Positions 24,648 to 32,504 of a DNA stretch of 64,000 nucleotides are shown here, in pieces. The translations under genes and the position numbers were made by a program. Where the stretch lies: positions 1 through 64,000 of the forward strand of contig NZ_JACIJN010000013.1 in NCBI RefSeq assembly GCF_014199415.1. Direction: 5' to 3'. This DNA comes from Sphingomonas endophytica. GTDB lineage: Bacteria > Pseudomonadota > Alphaproteobacteria > Sphingomonadales > Sphingomonadaceae. The number at the start of each line of letters is the position of its first letter. Positions within the stretch are counted from its first letter, which is position 1. The notes below the pieces were generated by a model. That model was not told the DNA's origin and did not search any database. It saw nothing but the letters and a program-made list of their open reading frames with translations.

Positions 24648-26930
24648 TTAACCGAGCTGCACCGCCAGCCGACCAGACTCGATCCGATCGTTCAAGCGTC
24701 TGACGAGTGCGTCAAACGGCATCGGCCGATCGATGAAATAGCCTTGTGCATAGTCGCACGAGACGGAGCGAAGAAACGCTAAATTCTCGGCATCCTCGAT
24801 CCCCTCGGCAACCACCTTCAGGCCCAGTGCGTGGGCGAGCTCAATGGTGGAGCAGACAAGTTTGGCATCGCTTTCGCGCTCATGAGCGTATTGCACGAAG
24901 CTGCGATCAATCTTGAGCTCGCTCAGTGGCAATTCTCGAAGGTAGCTGAGCGTCGATTGCCCGGTGCCGTAATCGTCCATTGAAATGGCCACCCCGCGAT
25001 TGCGGAAATGACGCAGCGTTGCTGTCGCGGTGGCCGGATCCGACATTGCAGCAGACTCGGTAACCTCGAAGATCAACCCGTCGGGCGCAATCGGCGCGCT
25101 ATCAAGCAGCTTGTCCACCGCGGCGATGAACGCTGGAGAGTCGAGCAGCTTGGCGGAGATGTTGACCGCCGCCGTCACCTCGTGGCCGCAGGCGCGCCAT
25201 TGTGCGGCATCAGCAATCACCTGTGCCAAGACGTGAAGGGTTAGTGGTCCAATCCGGTCCGTCTGTTCAGCCAGCGGAATGAAAGCACCCGGCGATACGA
25301 AACCGTGATCGGGGTGTCGCCATCGCACCAGCGCCTCGACGCTGGCGATCCGGTCGGTCGCGAGCGCAAGCTTGGGCTGATAATGCACCTCGATGTGCCC
25401 CGCGGCGATCGCCGCGTCGAGCTCACCCATCAGCGATACCGCATTCTCGACGCGTTGGCGGTTCAGGGCTGCGCGACGCCAGAATACGCCCGCCGAAGCG
25501 GCCTCGCCGGCCGCCAACGCTGCGGCGGCCATGTCACCGTCCTCAGCCACGCCAAGCGCGACGGCGACATCGACCTTACGCCCTGCAATTTCGACGGGCT
25601 GGAGCAGTAAGGTACGCAGGGTCGCCAGCACGTCCTCGACGATCTCGCGAGTCGGCATCAATAGCGCGAGCTGGTGGCTGCGAACGCGATAGACGATGTC
25701 GTAAGCGCTGCAGAGCCGCAGCCGCTCTGCGGTACGAACGATGCCCTGCGCGACCTGCGCGGCGTCGAACACCGCAGACAATTCTTCGAGATTGGTGAGC
25801 TGTACGACACACGCGACCCCTCCCCGGCCCCCGCCCTCGCTGGCCATCGCTCGCTGATTGGGCAGCCCGGTCGCTTCGTCATGCAGCCGCCCCTTGCGGA
25901 AACGGCGAAATATGTCTCGAGCGGCAAACAGGCCTCCCGCTGTAGACAGCATCAGCCAGCCAAGGCCGAGCGGAAAGTGGATCGCCAGCCAACGCTGCGC
26001 CGCCAGAACCACGACAGCCAGCGTGATCAGCCCGGCCGCGAAAATGCAGGCCGACACATCACGGCGACGCGCGCGGACACCTGGGATGCACAACAGCAAA
26101 GCCAGCGCGACGGTCGCCAGCGGCGTGCCGCGCGCCGGCACGCCGCGCAGCAGCGTCTCGGCGCCTAGCGCCTGGATGGTGACGCCGGGCAGAACACCAC
26201 GCAAGGGCGCGGGGTAGCGATCCCCCATCTCGATTGCGGTCGCACCGATCAGGATGTTACGCCCTCGCACCATTGCAGGATCGAAGGCGCCGCGCTCGAC
26301 CGCAACAAAGCTTAAGCGTGGGATCGTTGCGGGATTTATCGAGAAGTCGACCGGATATTCGGCGTCGGCCTCGCCAGCACGCGCCGCTATATAAGCTGAA
26401 AGCGAAGGTCGCGGGGTTCCCGCGGTGATCGTGGCAAGCGGCAGCGAGCGAACGAGCCCATCGACATCTGGCGAGAAGCTGACCGAAGCAAGCGCAGCAT
26501 GCGCGCGAAACGCGCCAAGCGGCAAGGCGTCGAGCGTGCGGCGATCACCCGCCCCGGCCTGCTGACCGAACGTCGGCAAGGTCACCAAGCCCTCGGCGCG
26601 CTTAAGCGCTGCGGCGAAGGCGCGATCATCGTCCGGCTCAGAAGCGCTGGAGAAGTCGACGTCGAAGACGATAGTCGCCGCCCCCGCCGCACGCAGCTGA
26701 TCAACTACTGCGGCGTAGTGACGCCGCGGCCATGGCCAGCGCCGAATTTCGGCGACGCTGCGTGCATCCATCTCGACGATTGCGACTTGCTGGCTGGCGG
26801 CGTGCGATTGGACCGCGAAACGTAGAGGCTCCAGCGCGCGCATGATCGGCCCGCCGATGTCAGGCAGCATCCCCGCCATGCCGACAAGCGCAGCGGCAAG
26901 GAGGATCAGTGCGTTGCTGGTCAGACGCAT
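24648..26930 (-). CDS. CHASE2 sensor with degenerate GGDEF and EAL phosphodiesterase domains
   Basis: The 760-aa membrane receptor has one N-terminal TM (about 7-25), a periplasmic CHASE2 domain (about 30-275: VEMDARSVAEIRRWPWPRRH, IVFDVDFSS), three more TMs (about 275-345) and a cytoplasmic part. The GGDEF region (ATGLPNQRAMAS onward) lacks the GGDEF active site; RVRSHQLALLMP stands in its place. The EAL domain (about 500-750) keeps VEALVRW, VNISAKLLDS, ISMDDYGTGQS, LKIDRSFVQ and VVAEGIED, so it is probably an active c-di-GMP phosphodiesterase. The start overlaps the stop of the TpsB-like gene (TGATG). The CHASE2 ligand is unknown. CHASE2 genes often lie next to FecR-domain genes, as here. 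Confidence 0.92.
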   Translation of the reverse strand: MRLTSNALILLAAALVGMAGMLPDIGGPIMRALEPLRFAVQSHAASQQVAIVEMDARSVAEIRRWPWPRRHYAAVVDQLRAAGAATIVFDVDFSSASEPDDDRAFAAALKRAEGLVTLPTFGQQAGAGDRRTLDALPLGAFRAHAALASVSFSPDVDGLVRSLPLATITAGTPRPSLSAYIAARAGEADAEYPVDFSINPATIPRLSFVAVERGAFDPAMVRGRNILIGATAIEMGDRYPAPLRGVLPGVTIQALGAETLLRGVPARGTPLATVALALLLCIPGVRARRRDVSACIFAAGLITLAVVVLAAQRWLAIHFPLGLGWLMLSTAGGLFAARDIFRRFRKGRLHDEATGLPNQRAMASEGGGRGGVACVVQLTNLEELSAVFDAAQVAQGIVRTAERLRLCSAYDIVYRVRSHQLALLMPTREIVEDVLATLRTLLLQPVEIAGRKVDVAVALGVAEDGDMAAAALAAGEAASAGVFWRRAALNRQRVENAVSLMGELDAAIAAGHIEVHYQPKLALATDRIASVEALVRWRHPDHGFVSPGAFIPLAEQTDRIGPLTLHVLAQVIADAAQWRACGHEVTAAVNISAKLLDSPAFIAAVDKLLDSAPIAPDGLIFEVTESAAMSDPATATATLRHFRNRGVAISMDDYGTGQSTLSYLRELPLSELKIDRSFVQYAHERESDAKLVCSTIELAHALGLKVVAEGIEDAENLAFLRSVSCDYAQGYFIDRPMPFDALVRRLNDRIESGRLAVQLG

Positions 26931-28576
26931 CAGAAGGCGCGAGCGACGCGCAGCGAGATACGCGGACGTCGATCACCGGTGTCAAACCGTACGTCGCCCA
27001 AGGGCAGCGCAGCCTCCGCCATCCAGTCGAACCGACCGGTGCCGATGCGCAATCCGACACCCGATGAGACGAGACTGCCCCCACCGGTGCCGCCGCCAAG
27101 ATTGCCGACCACGCCCCCGTCTACAAAGGTGTAAAGCTGCCCGCGGTCGACGACGCTACCGGGAATTCGGCCGATGTCGGCGCGCAATTCGAGCGATCCC
27201 ATCGCACCATGGTCGCCGGTCCGCTCGGCGTAATCATAGCCGCGCGCGAATGCCGGGCCGCCGAGGCCGATTTCCATTGCCGCAAGAAGTGGACGCGAGG
27301 CGAGCTGACCGGCGCTGGCGATGACGATGCTGAACGGCTTGGCGAGCCTTACTGTCCAATCGACCAGATAGGTTCCGGCTACGAAACGCGCATCGCCGTC
27401 GAAGCGCGAGCCGAGCAGCGAACCGGCGTGAGTAACGCCAGCGAACGGAAGTCCGACGAGCGCAGCTACTTCGCCACGCAGCGTTCCCCCGCCAAACGCC
27501 ATATTACCGCCCACCGTCCCCGTGAGGGTTGCGATGCGATCACTGCGTAACCGCCGCCGCACGATGTCCTGGTCGGTTCCCAGGGCGCGGAGCTCGGCGG
27601 TCGCGAACAGGCTTCGGGTTCGAGTCCGCAGCAGCGGATATTGCAGCGAGACGGCCGCATCGGCGCTGCGACCGCGAACGTCGAGTGTTCTCAGGAAGCC
27701 ACCGGGGCGCGTCCGCGCAAGTGACCCGGACGCCGAAAGAACCAGACCATCGTCGCTGATGATGGAGCTATAACGCGCCCGTGCGAAGGCAAACTCGCTT
27801 GGCTGGAACGGCGTCTGAGACACAATCACGGCCAGCTCGTCACCGTCGTTGAGCAGCGAGTGCAAGGTCGCAAGCGCCGTCGAGCGGATCGGGCCAACTT
27901 CCTTGCTGCCACGATTGTCAATCTGGACATAGCCGGACGCCCGGTCGGTCTCGATCGTCACGAGCAGGATCCCGAAGCCATCCTGTCGAACCAGCCGACT
28001 GTCGGTGACCCGGACGCCGGGCACGTCACCAACGAGCAACAGCGCTCGCTCGAGCTGCTTTTGCCGCACCGGCTGACCGGTGGCGAGCGCATTGCCGAGC
28101 ATCCGATCCGCAGTCGCGCTGCGACCGCCAACAACGCGTACCGCGTCGATTTTGCCGAGATCGAGCGTCACGCGCAGCACGCCGTCGCTTTGTGCCTGTG
28201 CCGGCACACGCGCGGTGGCAAATGGATAGCCCTGCGCCCGCGCAACACCCGCGATAGCTCCGGCAAGCGCCGCGACCTGATCGCGGTCGAGCTGCTGCCC
28301 AATCACCGCTGTGATGGGAGCGGCAAATAGGGACGGTGCCAGCCGGTCACGCCCTTCAACGATCACCGCGCGCACAGCCCGCGTCAGTGCTGACGACGTG
28401 CCTGCCACCGCTGCCGCCGGTCCCGGGTGCGGAGCCGCGACCGGGCCTTGCGGCCCCTCCGCTGCAGGCAAGGTCTTCTCGATCAATCGCGGATCGGCCC
28501 GGTCAAGCGCGGTTTGCGCCTGCGCCCCTTGTGAGGCCAGCGCCACCAGCAGCGACCATCTTATTACACGCGTCAT
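26930..28576 (-). CDS. Two-partner secretion transporter, TpsB/ShlB/FhaC family
   Basis: The 548-aa outer-membrane protein has a signal peptide (MTRVIRWSLLVALASQGAQA). POTRA-like repeats lie at about 60-200 (ALAGAIAGVARAQGYPFATA, VTLDLGKIDAVRVVGGRS). A beta-barrel follows from YVQIDNRGSKEVGPIRSTAL. GGPAFARGYDYAER is the loop-6 (V/A)RGY motif of Omp85/TpsB proteins. The last residue is Phe, typical of BAM substrates. Family members export a large TpsA adhesin or haemolysin, but no TpsA with a haemagglutinin-type secretion domain lies nearby. The next gene downstream is the CHASE2-EAL protein; the divergent neighbour is a FecR-domain protein. Confidence 0.9.
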   Translation of the reverse strand: MTRVIRWSLLVALASQGAQAQTALDRADPRLIEKTLPAAEGPQGPVAAPHPGPAAAVAGTSSALTRAVRAVIVEGRDRLAPSLFAAPITAVIGQQLDRDQVAALAGAIAGVARAQGYPFATARVPAQAQSDGVLRVTLDLGKIDAVRVVGGRSATADRMLGNALATGQPVRQKQLERALLLVGDVPGVRVTDSRLVRQDGFGILLVTIETDRASGYVQIDNRGSKEVGPIRSTALATLHSLLNDGDELAVIVSQTPFQPSEFAFARARYSSIISDDGLVLSASGSLARTRPGGFLRTLDVRGRSADAAVSLQYPLLRTRTRSLFATAELRALGTDQDIVRRRLRSDRIATLTGTVGGNMAFGGGTLRGEVAALVGLPFAGVTHAGSLLGSRFDGDARFVAGTYLVDWTVRLAKPFSIVIASAGQLASRPLLAAMEIGLGGPAFARGYDYAERTGDHGAMGSLELRADIGRIPGSVVDRGQLYTFVDGGVVGNLGGGTGGGSLVSSGVGLRIGTGRFDWMAEAALPLGDVRFDTGDRRPRISLRVARAF

Positions 28577-28756
28577 GCGATCCGATCCGGATGAAGGAAG
28601 CGGAGCAGTAACCGGCGAAAGATTGTTATTTGGTTGAGGGGGTTAGAATCAGGGTTACCATCAATTCAACCATGTCCAGTGTACGGCTCTAAACAATATT
28701 GCCGCCATGCGGAGCGCTGTTCGGGACGATTCTGGCCCGACCCCGGGGAGCTTATC

Positions 28757-30934
28757 ATGCGTCGCACCTTGTTGGCCGTGCTGGCGACAACCTGTTCTGC
28801 CCCGGCACTAGCGGCGCCTGCGGGTTGGACGATCAGTGAAGCAAGCGGCGCAGTGACGATCGCGCGGTCGGGTGTCAGCACCATTGCGACGCGCGGAACG
28901 GCGGTCAGTGCTGGCGACGTGGTAACCACCGGCCCCGGCGGGCGAGCAGTGCTGGTGCGTGGCACCGAGTTCATGATGGTCGCACCATCGTCGCGCCTGC
29001 GCCTGCCCGCCGAGGCACAAGCGGCCGGGGTAACCCGCGTGGTGGAGGAGTTCGGCAACATCGTCTTCATGATTAAGAAGAAGATGACTCCGCACTTCGA
29101 GGTAAAGACGCCCTATCTGGCCGCCGTCGTGAAGGGCACGACCTTCTCGGTCGGCGTTTCCGATCAAGGCACCGCGGTACAGGTACTCGAGGGGGCGGTG
29201 GACGTTTCGACGCTCGACGGCGGCGCGCACGATCTGGTGACTCCCGGCGCGGTGGCGATGATATCCGCATCGAACCGGATGCGTATGACGATCGAGGACA
29301 ACGGCCGCTCCCGCGTGATCGAGTCACCGTCAGCGGCCGCAACCGAGGAAGCGGCACCGACCGCGCCGGCTGCGTCTTCTGGCGAACCAGCGAGCGCCTC
29401 GCCATCCGTCTCGCCGGTCGGCGAAGCAGTCGCTGTCCCCGCGTCGAACGTAGACGCTCCGGTCATCGCGGCGTCAGCCGGTGAGGTCGCGGCTGTCGAA
29501 ACCACCGCAGCACCGAACGAGACCGTGGAAGTGGCCAGTCTAGCCCCGGTGCTGGCGCAGGCGGTTTACGCGCCCGCTGCGTCGCTGACGACCACGACGG
29601 GCGGTCTCGTGTCCGGGTCGGTCGGCGGCGATGTCGCCGGCGTTGCCGCTGCGACGCGGCTTGCCACCGAAGCGGCGATCACAACGACACGCGTCGTGGA
29701 AGCGGCGACGGTGATCGTTGAGAAACAGTCTGCCACGCTTGCCGCCACGGAAGCTGCCGAAAAGATCAGCGTCAGCGCCGCGGCCGCAACGCAGGTCAAA
29801 CTGGATGCGGAGCGCGAAGCGTCAGCCGCTGCTGCTGCCAGCGCAAGGGCCGCCGACGCAGCTGCCCGCGCGCAGGCCGAGCAAGAGCAGAGTGCCGCGG
29901 CAAGGATCGCAGCCGCCGCAGCGGCGGATCAGGCCGCCAGAGCCGCCGCTGCGGCCGCTGAGCAGGCCGCACAGGCCGAAGCAGCACGTCTTGCGACGGC
30001 CAGCGCACAGGCCCAGGCGGAGGCCGAGGCGGGCGTCGCGACGAAGCTTGCGCAGCAGCAGATGGAAGCCAATGCGCGTGCCTCCGCACAGGCGGCCGCA
30101 CAGGCGCAGGCGCAGGCCCAAGCCGCTGCAGCACACGACGCAGAGGCAACGCGGCTGGCGCAGGCCGCACAAGCCGCCGCGACCATGCTTGCAACTCAGC
30201 AAGCGCAGCAAGCCGCCGCGCAGGAGGCGGCGCGAATGGCGTCGGAAATCGCCGCACGGCTTGAAGTCGAAGCCGGGCGTGCGAACGACCCCGCCGCACG
30301 CGCCGCCGCGGACAAGGCCGCGCGCGATGCTGCGAAAGCGGTCGCTGATGCGGCACGCGCCGCGGACGAGACCGAAAAGGTCAAGATGGACAAGGTAGCC
30401 CGCGACGCGGCGAAAGACGCTGCGGATCAGGTGGCCAAGGCGGCACGCGATGCAGAGCGCGCATCCAAGGACGCGGCCGACAAGGCCGCAGAAGCCGCCG
30501 CCCGCGAGGCGGAGCGTGCCGCGAAGGCCGTAGCCGACGCCGCCGAGCGCGCTACCAAGGCTGCCAGTGAGGCCGCCAAGGCAAATGCCGACAAGGCCGC
30601 GAAGGAGGCAGACAAGCTGGCGCGCGACAAGGACGCGGAGCAAGCAGCGAGGGACGCGGCGAAGGCGGCGGCCGAAGCGGATAGCGCCGCGCGCGACAAG
30701 GCTTCGAAGGAGGCCGAAAAGGCTGTCAAGGAAGCGGAAAAGGCAGCGACAAAGGCAGCCGAGGATGCTGCCAAAGAGCAGGAGAAGGCAGCGAAAAACG
30801 CGCAGAAGGCAGCGGAGGATGTGACGAAGCAGCTTGCCAAGGAAGCTGATGGCGTAATCAAGGGTGTCGGGAAGGGTGTCGAGAACGCGGCGGAAAAGAT
30901 CAAAGATCTGCTGAAAGGTAAAGTTGGAGGATAA
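28757..30934 (+). CDS. FecR-domain protein with a very long Ala-rich coiled coil
   Basis: The 725-aa protein is taken from ATG 28,757, preceded by GGGGAG; earlier in-frame codons lack one. A signal peptide (MRRTLLAVLATTCSAPALA) is followed by a FecR domain (about 20-180: GWTISEASGAVTIARSG, VVTTGPGGRAVLVRGTEF, VKTPYLAAVVKGTTFSVGVS, VQVLEGAVDVST). A Pro/Ala/Val linker follows (about 200-330), then about 360 residues of Ala/Lys/Glu/Asp coiled coil resembling TolA (AAREAERAAKAVADAAERA). There is no C-terminal anchor. It is divergent from the TpsB-like gene across 180 bases. It could be a periplasm-spanning link or a secreted partner of that transporter. Both ideas are inference. Confidence 0.9.
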   Translation: MRRTLLAVLATTCSAPALAAPAGWTISEASGAVTIARSGVSTIATRGTAVSAGDVVTTGPGGRAVLVRGTEFMMVAPSSRLRLPAEAQAAGVTRVVEEFGNIVFMIKKKMTPHFEVKTPYLAAVVKGTTFSVGVSDQGTAVQVLEGAVDVSTLDGGAHDLVTPGAVAMISASNRMRMTIEDNGRSRVIESPSAAATEEAAPTAPAASSGEPASASPSVSPVGEAVAVPASNVDAPVIAASAGEVAAVETTAAPNETVEVASLAPVLAQAVYAPAASLTTTTGGLVSGSVGGDVAGVAAATRLATEAAITTTRVVEAATVIVEKQSATLAATEAAEKISVSAAAATQVKLDAEREASAAAAASARAADAAARAQAEQEQSAAARIAAAAAADQAARAAAAAAEQAAQAEAARLATASAQAQAEAEAGVATKLAQQQMEANARASAQAAAQAQAQAQAAAAHDAEATRLAQAAQAAATMLATQQAQQAAAQEAARMASEIAARLEVEAGRANDPAARAAADKAARDAAKAVADAARAADETEKVKMDKVARDAAKDAADQVAKAARDAERASKDAADKAAEAAAREAERAAKAVADAAERATKAASEAAKANADKAAKEADKLARDKDAEQAARDAAKAAAEADSAARDKASKEAEKAVKEAEKAATKAAEDAAKEQEKAAKNAQKAAEDVTKQLAKEADGVIKGVGKGVENAAEKIKDLLKGKVGG

Positions 30935-31007
30935 CGGTCTCCCGCTACGCGCGTTGGCTCCGCCATACATACAATAAATTATTATCGCATTTTGATGGAA
31001 TTCTTCA

Positions 31008-31403
31008 ATGTTGGAGGTGCTGCGAGCTCACCACGAGCGTATTCGCGAATGTTTATCGGTCCATCGGGAACTTTGCGCAGAAGTCGAACCGCAGACCGGG
31101 CGCCTGGCCCTGTCAAGATTGCGCATCACGGGCGCGAACGCTGACCGTTCGCGTTTTATGGCTCGCGAGATCCTCCCAATCCTGCAATCCCGTGTTCACC
31201 CAGACGCCGACAGGATAATAGACCTGCTATCGAATGATTCTACCAAGAGACAGGAAGCAGCCAAAGCTCATATCGGTCGCTGGAGTCTCGAAGCAATCGA
31301 GCAGGATTGGACGGGATACAAGGTGGCATCTACCCGGGCGATCGCCAGCATCGAACAGCGCATCACCTTGGAAGCTGACTGCCTCCGATCCATTTTTCTA
31401 TGA
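31008..31403 (+). CDS. Small helical protein of unknown function
   Basis: The protein is 131 aa, starting MLEVLRAHHERIRECLSVHR. It is predicted all-helical: RFMAREILPILQSRV, then DPDADRIIDLLSNDSTKRQE-type helices and GYKVASTRAIASIEQRIT. There is no signal peptide. The layout of a short four-helix bundle with several His residues loosely recalls hemerythrin-like or phosphorelay bundles, but the diagnostic His spacing is missing. It follows the FecR gene with 73 bases between them and may share its transcript. The 257 bases after it contain no gene I can support. Confidence 0.6.
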   Translation: MLEVLRAHHERIRECLSVHRELCAEVEPQTGRLALSRLRITGANADRSRFMAREILPILQSRVHPDADRIIDLLSNDSTKRQEAAKAHIGRWSLEAIEQDWTGYKVASTRAIASIEQRITLEADCLRSIFL

Positions 31404-31660
31404 ACAAACGCTTTCGCCTTTGGGAGCTTACCGATCAGTGGTGACTGGACGGGGCGTTACTCAACGGCGACGATCGAACTGACGTTCGCCAAACGTGAAT
31501 CGCCGATCTGGTTCACGATCCACCTGAAATGCGGCGAAGCTCCCTTACTTCGGCTCGGCTCACGACCGAGACGAAAGGCTGGAGAGGGTGAGCAATCGGA
31601 AATACCGCGCAACACCGGCGTGCGAGCGCGGCTGTACGCCTTGTGAGATGAAATGCGCTG

Positions 31661-32158
31661 TCATGACCGCGATCGGCGCGCACCTGTGGCAAGAGCTTCG
31701 GCCAGCTCTTTTCCCCTATCAGGCTCCGGTGCCGGATCAGAATGGGGAATCAGATCGCGCAGCTGTGACAGGCCGATGGGCAGCCACTGTGCAAGCAGCC
31801 GCGCGCGCTCGTCCCGGCCCGGATTGTCCGGGAACGCGTCCAATATCTCCAACATCGCGTCGAACATTCGCGTGAGCGCCCGCTCGCTCGGGAGCGCCAC
31901 CTGCATCGAGACGAGCTGAACGGGTCGTACCGGCTCCGACTCGGGCGCGTCGTGCGGCGAGTCGGATTTGCCGAGCAGATAGTCGACCGAGATGCCCAAT
32001 TCGGATGCGATCCGGGGCAAATGCCGCGAGTTTTTCGTTGTCCCGTTTACAATCTTGCTGATCGAGCCCTGCTGAATACCAATCGCGTCAGCGAGCGCGG
32101 TTTGCTCAATCCCGCGCTCTTTCAAAATTTTATTGAGGCGATCGCCGGTTACAGTCAC
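31661..32158 (-). CDS. CI-like prophage repressor, Cro/CI helix-turn-helix without S24 domain
   Basis: The protein is 165 aa from a GTG start at 32,158 (VTVTGDRLNKILKERGIEQT). This start is preferred because a longer frame (ATG 32,242) would overlap the start of the divergent regulator and swallow the operator region. The helix-turn-helix is EQTALADAIGIQQGSISKIV with ASELGISVDYLLGKSD after it, a standard CI N-terminal domain. The C-terminal 90 residues contain LPSERALTRMFDAMLEILDA but no S24 Ser/Lys autocleavage residues. It is the likely lysogeny repressor, facing the YdaS/Cro-like gene across two matching palindromes. Confidence 0.85.
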   Translation of the reverse strand: MTVTGDRLNKILKERGIEQTALADAIGIQQGSISKIVNGTTKNSRHLPRIASELGISVDYLLGKSDSPHDAPESEPVRPVQLVSMQVALPSERALTRMFDAMLEILDAFPDNPGRDERARLLAQWLPIGLSQLRDLIPHSDPAPEPDRGKELAEALATGARRSRS

Positions 32159-32168
32159 ACCGCACTCA

Positions 32169-32184
32169 TATTCCGAGGCGAATA
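32169..32184. promoter_or_regulatory. Candidate repressor operator O1
   Basis: The palindrome TATTC-N6-GAATA, 16 bases, lies 10 bases before the proposed GTG start of the CI-like gene. Its half-sites are identical to those of the second palindrome 46 bases to the right. Two exact copies between divergent regulator genes are what a CI/Cro switch requires. Binding itself is inferred. Confidence 0.65.
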
Positions 32185-32214
32185 CGATGCGAGCTTCGAT
32201 TGCGATTGCGCACG

Positions 32215-32230
32215 TATTCTTTTGCGAATA
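32215..32230. promoter_or_regulatory. Candidate repressor operator O2
   Basis: A second TATTC-N6-GAATA palindrome lies 10 bases before the start of the rightward YdaS/Cro-like gene. Spacer sequences of the two sites differ (CGAGGC and TTTTGC) while the half-sites are conserved, which argues for selection on the half-sites. Centre-to-centre distance is 46 bases. No third copy was found nearby. Confidence 0.65.
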
Positions 32231-32240
32231 GTAGTGGCTC

Positions 32241-32504
32241 ATGGAGTTGGCGCTCACCCCTGCCTCGGCCTTCCGCAAAGCTGCGACGATCGTCGGATCG
32301 CAAGCTCGGATGGCAGAGGTTTGCGGAAAAAAGCAGCCGACCATTTCTAAGCGGCTCAAGGCGGGCAAGCCCGCCGAGCCAGAAGAGGTGCTGGCGATCG
32401 AGGCCGAAACCGGCATCAGCCGCCACGACCTCCGCCCGGACCTCTACCCTCAAGAAATGGTCAGCCGTGACAACGCTTCTGTCGACCAGAGACCCGAGCG
32501 ATGA
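32241..32504 (+). CDS. YdaS/Cro-like regulator
   Basis: The protein is 87 aa. MELALTPASAFRKAATIVGS is followed by the helix-turn-helix QARMAEVCGKKQPTISKRLK, and LAIEAETGISRHDLRPDLYP closes the domain. This is the pattern of YdaS-type Cro/CI regulators, which occupy the cro position in many lambdoid prophages. The gene diverges from the CI-like repressor and is first in a rightward chain that ends with the integrase. The next gene overlaps as ATGA. It likely represses the opposing promoter and promotes lytic or excisive expression. Confidence 0.8.
   Translation: MELALTPASAFRKAATIVGSQARMAEVCGKKQPTISKRLKAGKPAEPEEVLAIEAETGISRHDLRPDLYPQEMVSRDNASVDQRPER

Noticed and set aside
29822..30970. Long minus-strand frame opposite the FecR/coiled-coil gene
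   Set aside because: The Ala-rich coding sequence produces open Cys/Gly/Leu-rich frames on the opposite strand. The plus-strand product has a signal peptide, a clear domain and a ribosome-binding site.
31588..31919. Two short plus-strand frames opposite the 3' part of the repressor gene
   Set aside because: They have no ribosome-binding site and lie mostly antisense to the CI-like gene. The 31,404-31,660 gap holds no convincing gene.
32242..32416. Longer start for the CI-like repressor
   Set aside because: It would cover both palindromes and collide head-on with the start of the divergent regulator, leaving no room for promoters, and the extra residues do not look like part of a repressor.
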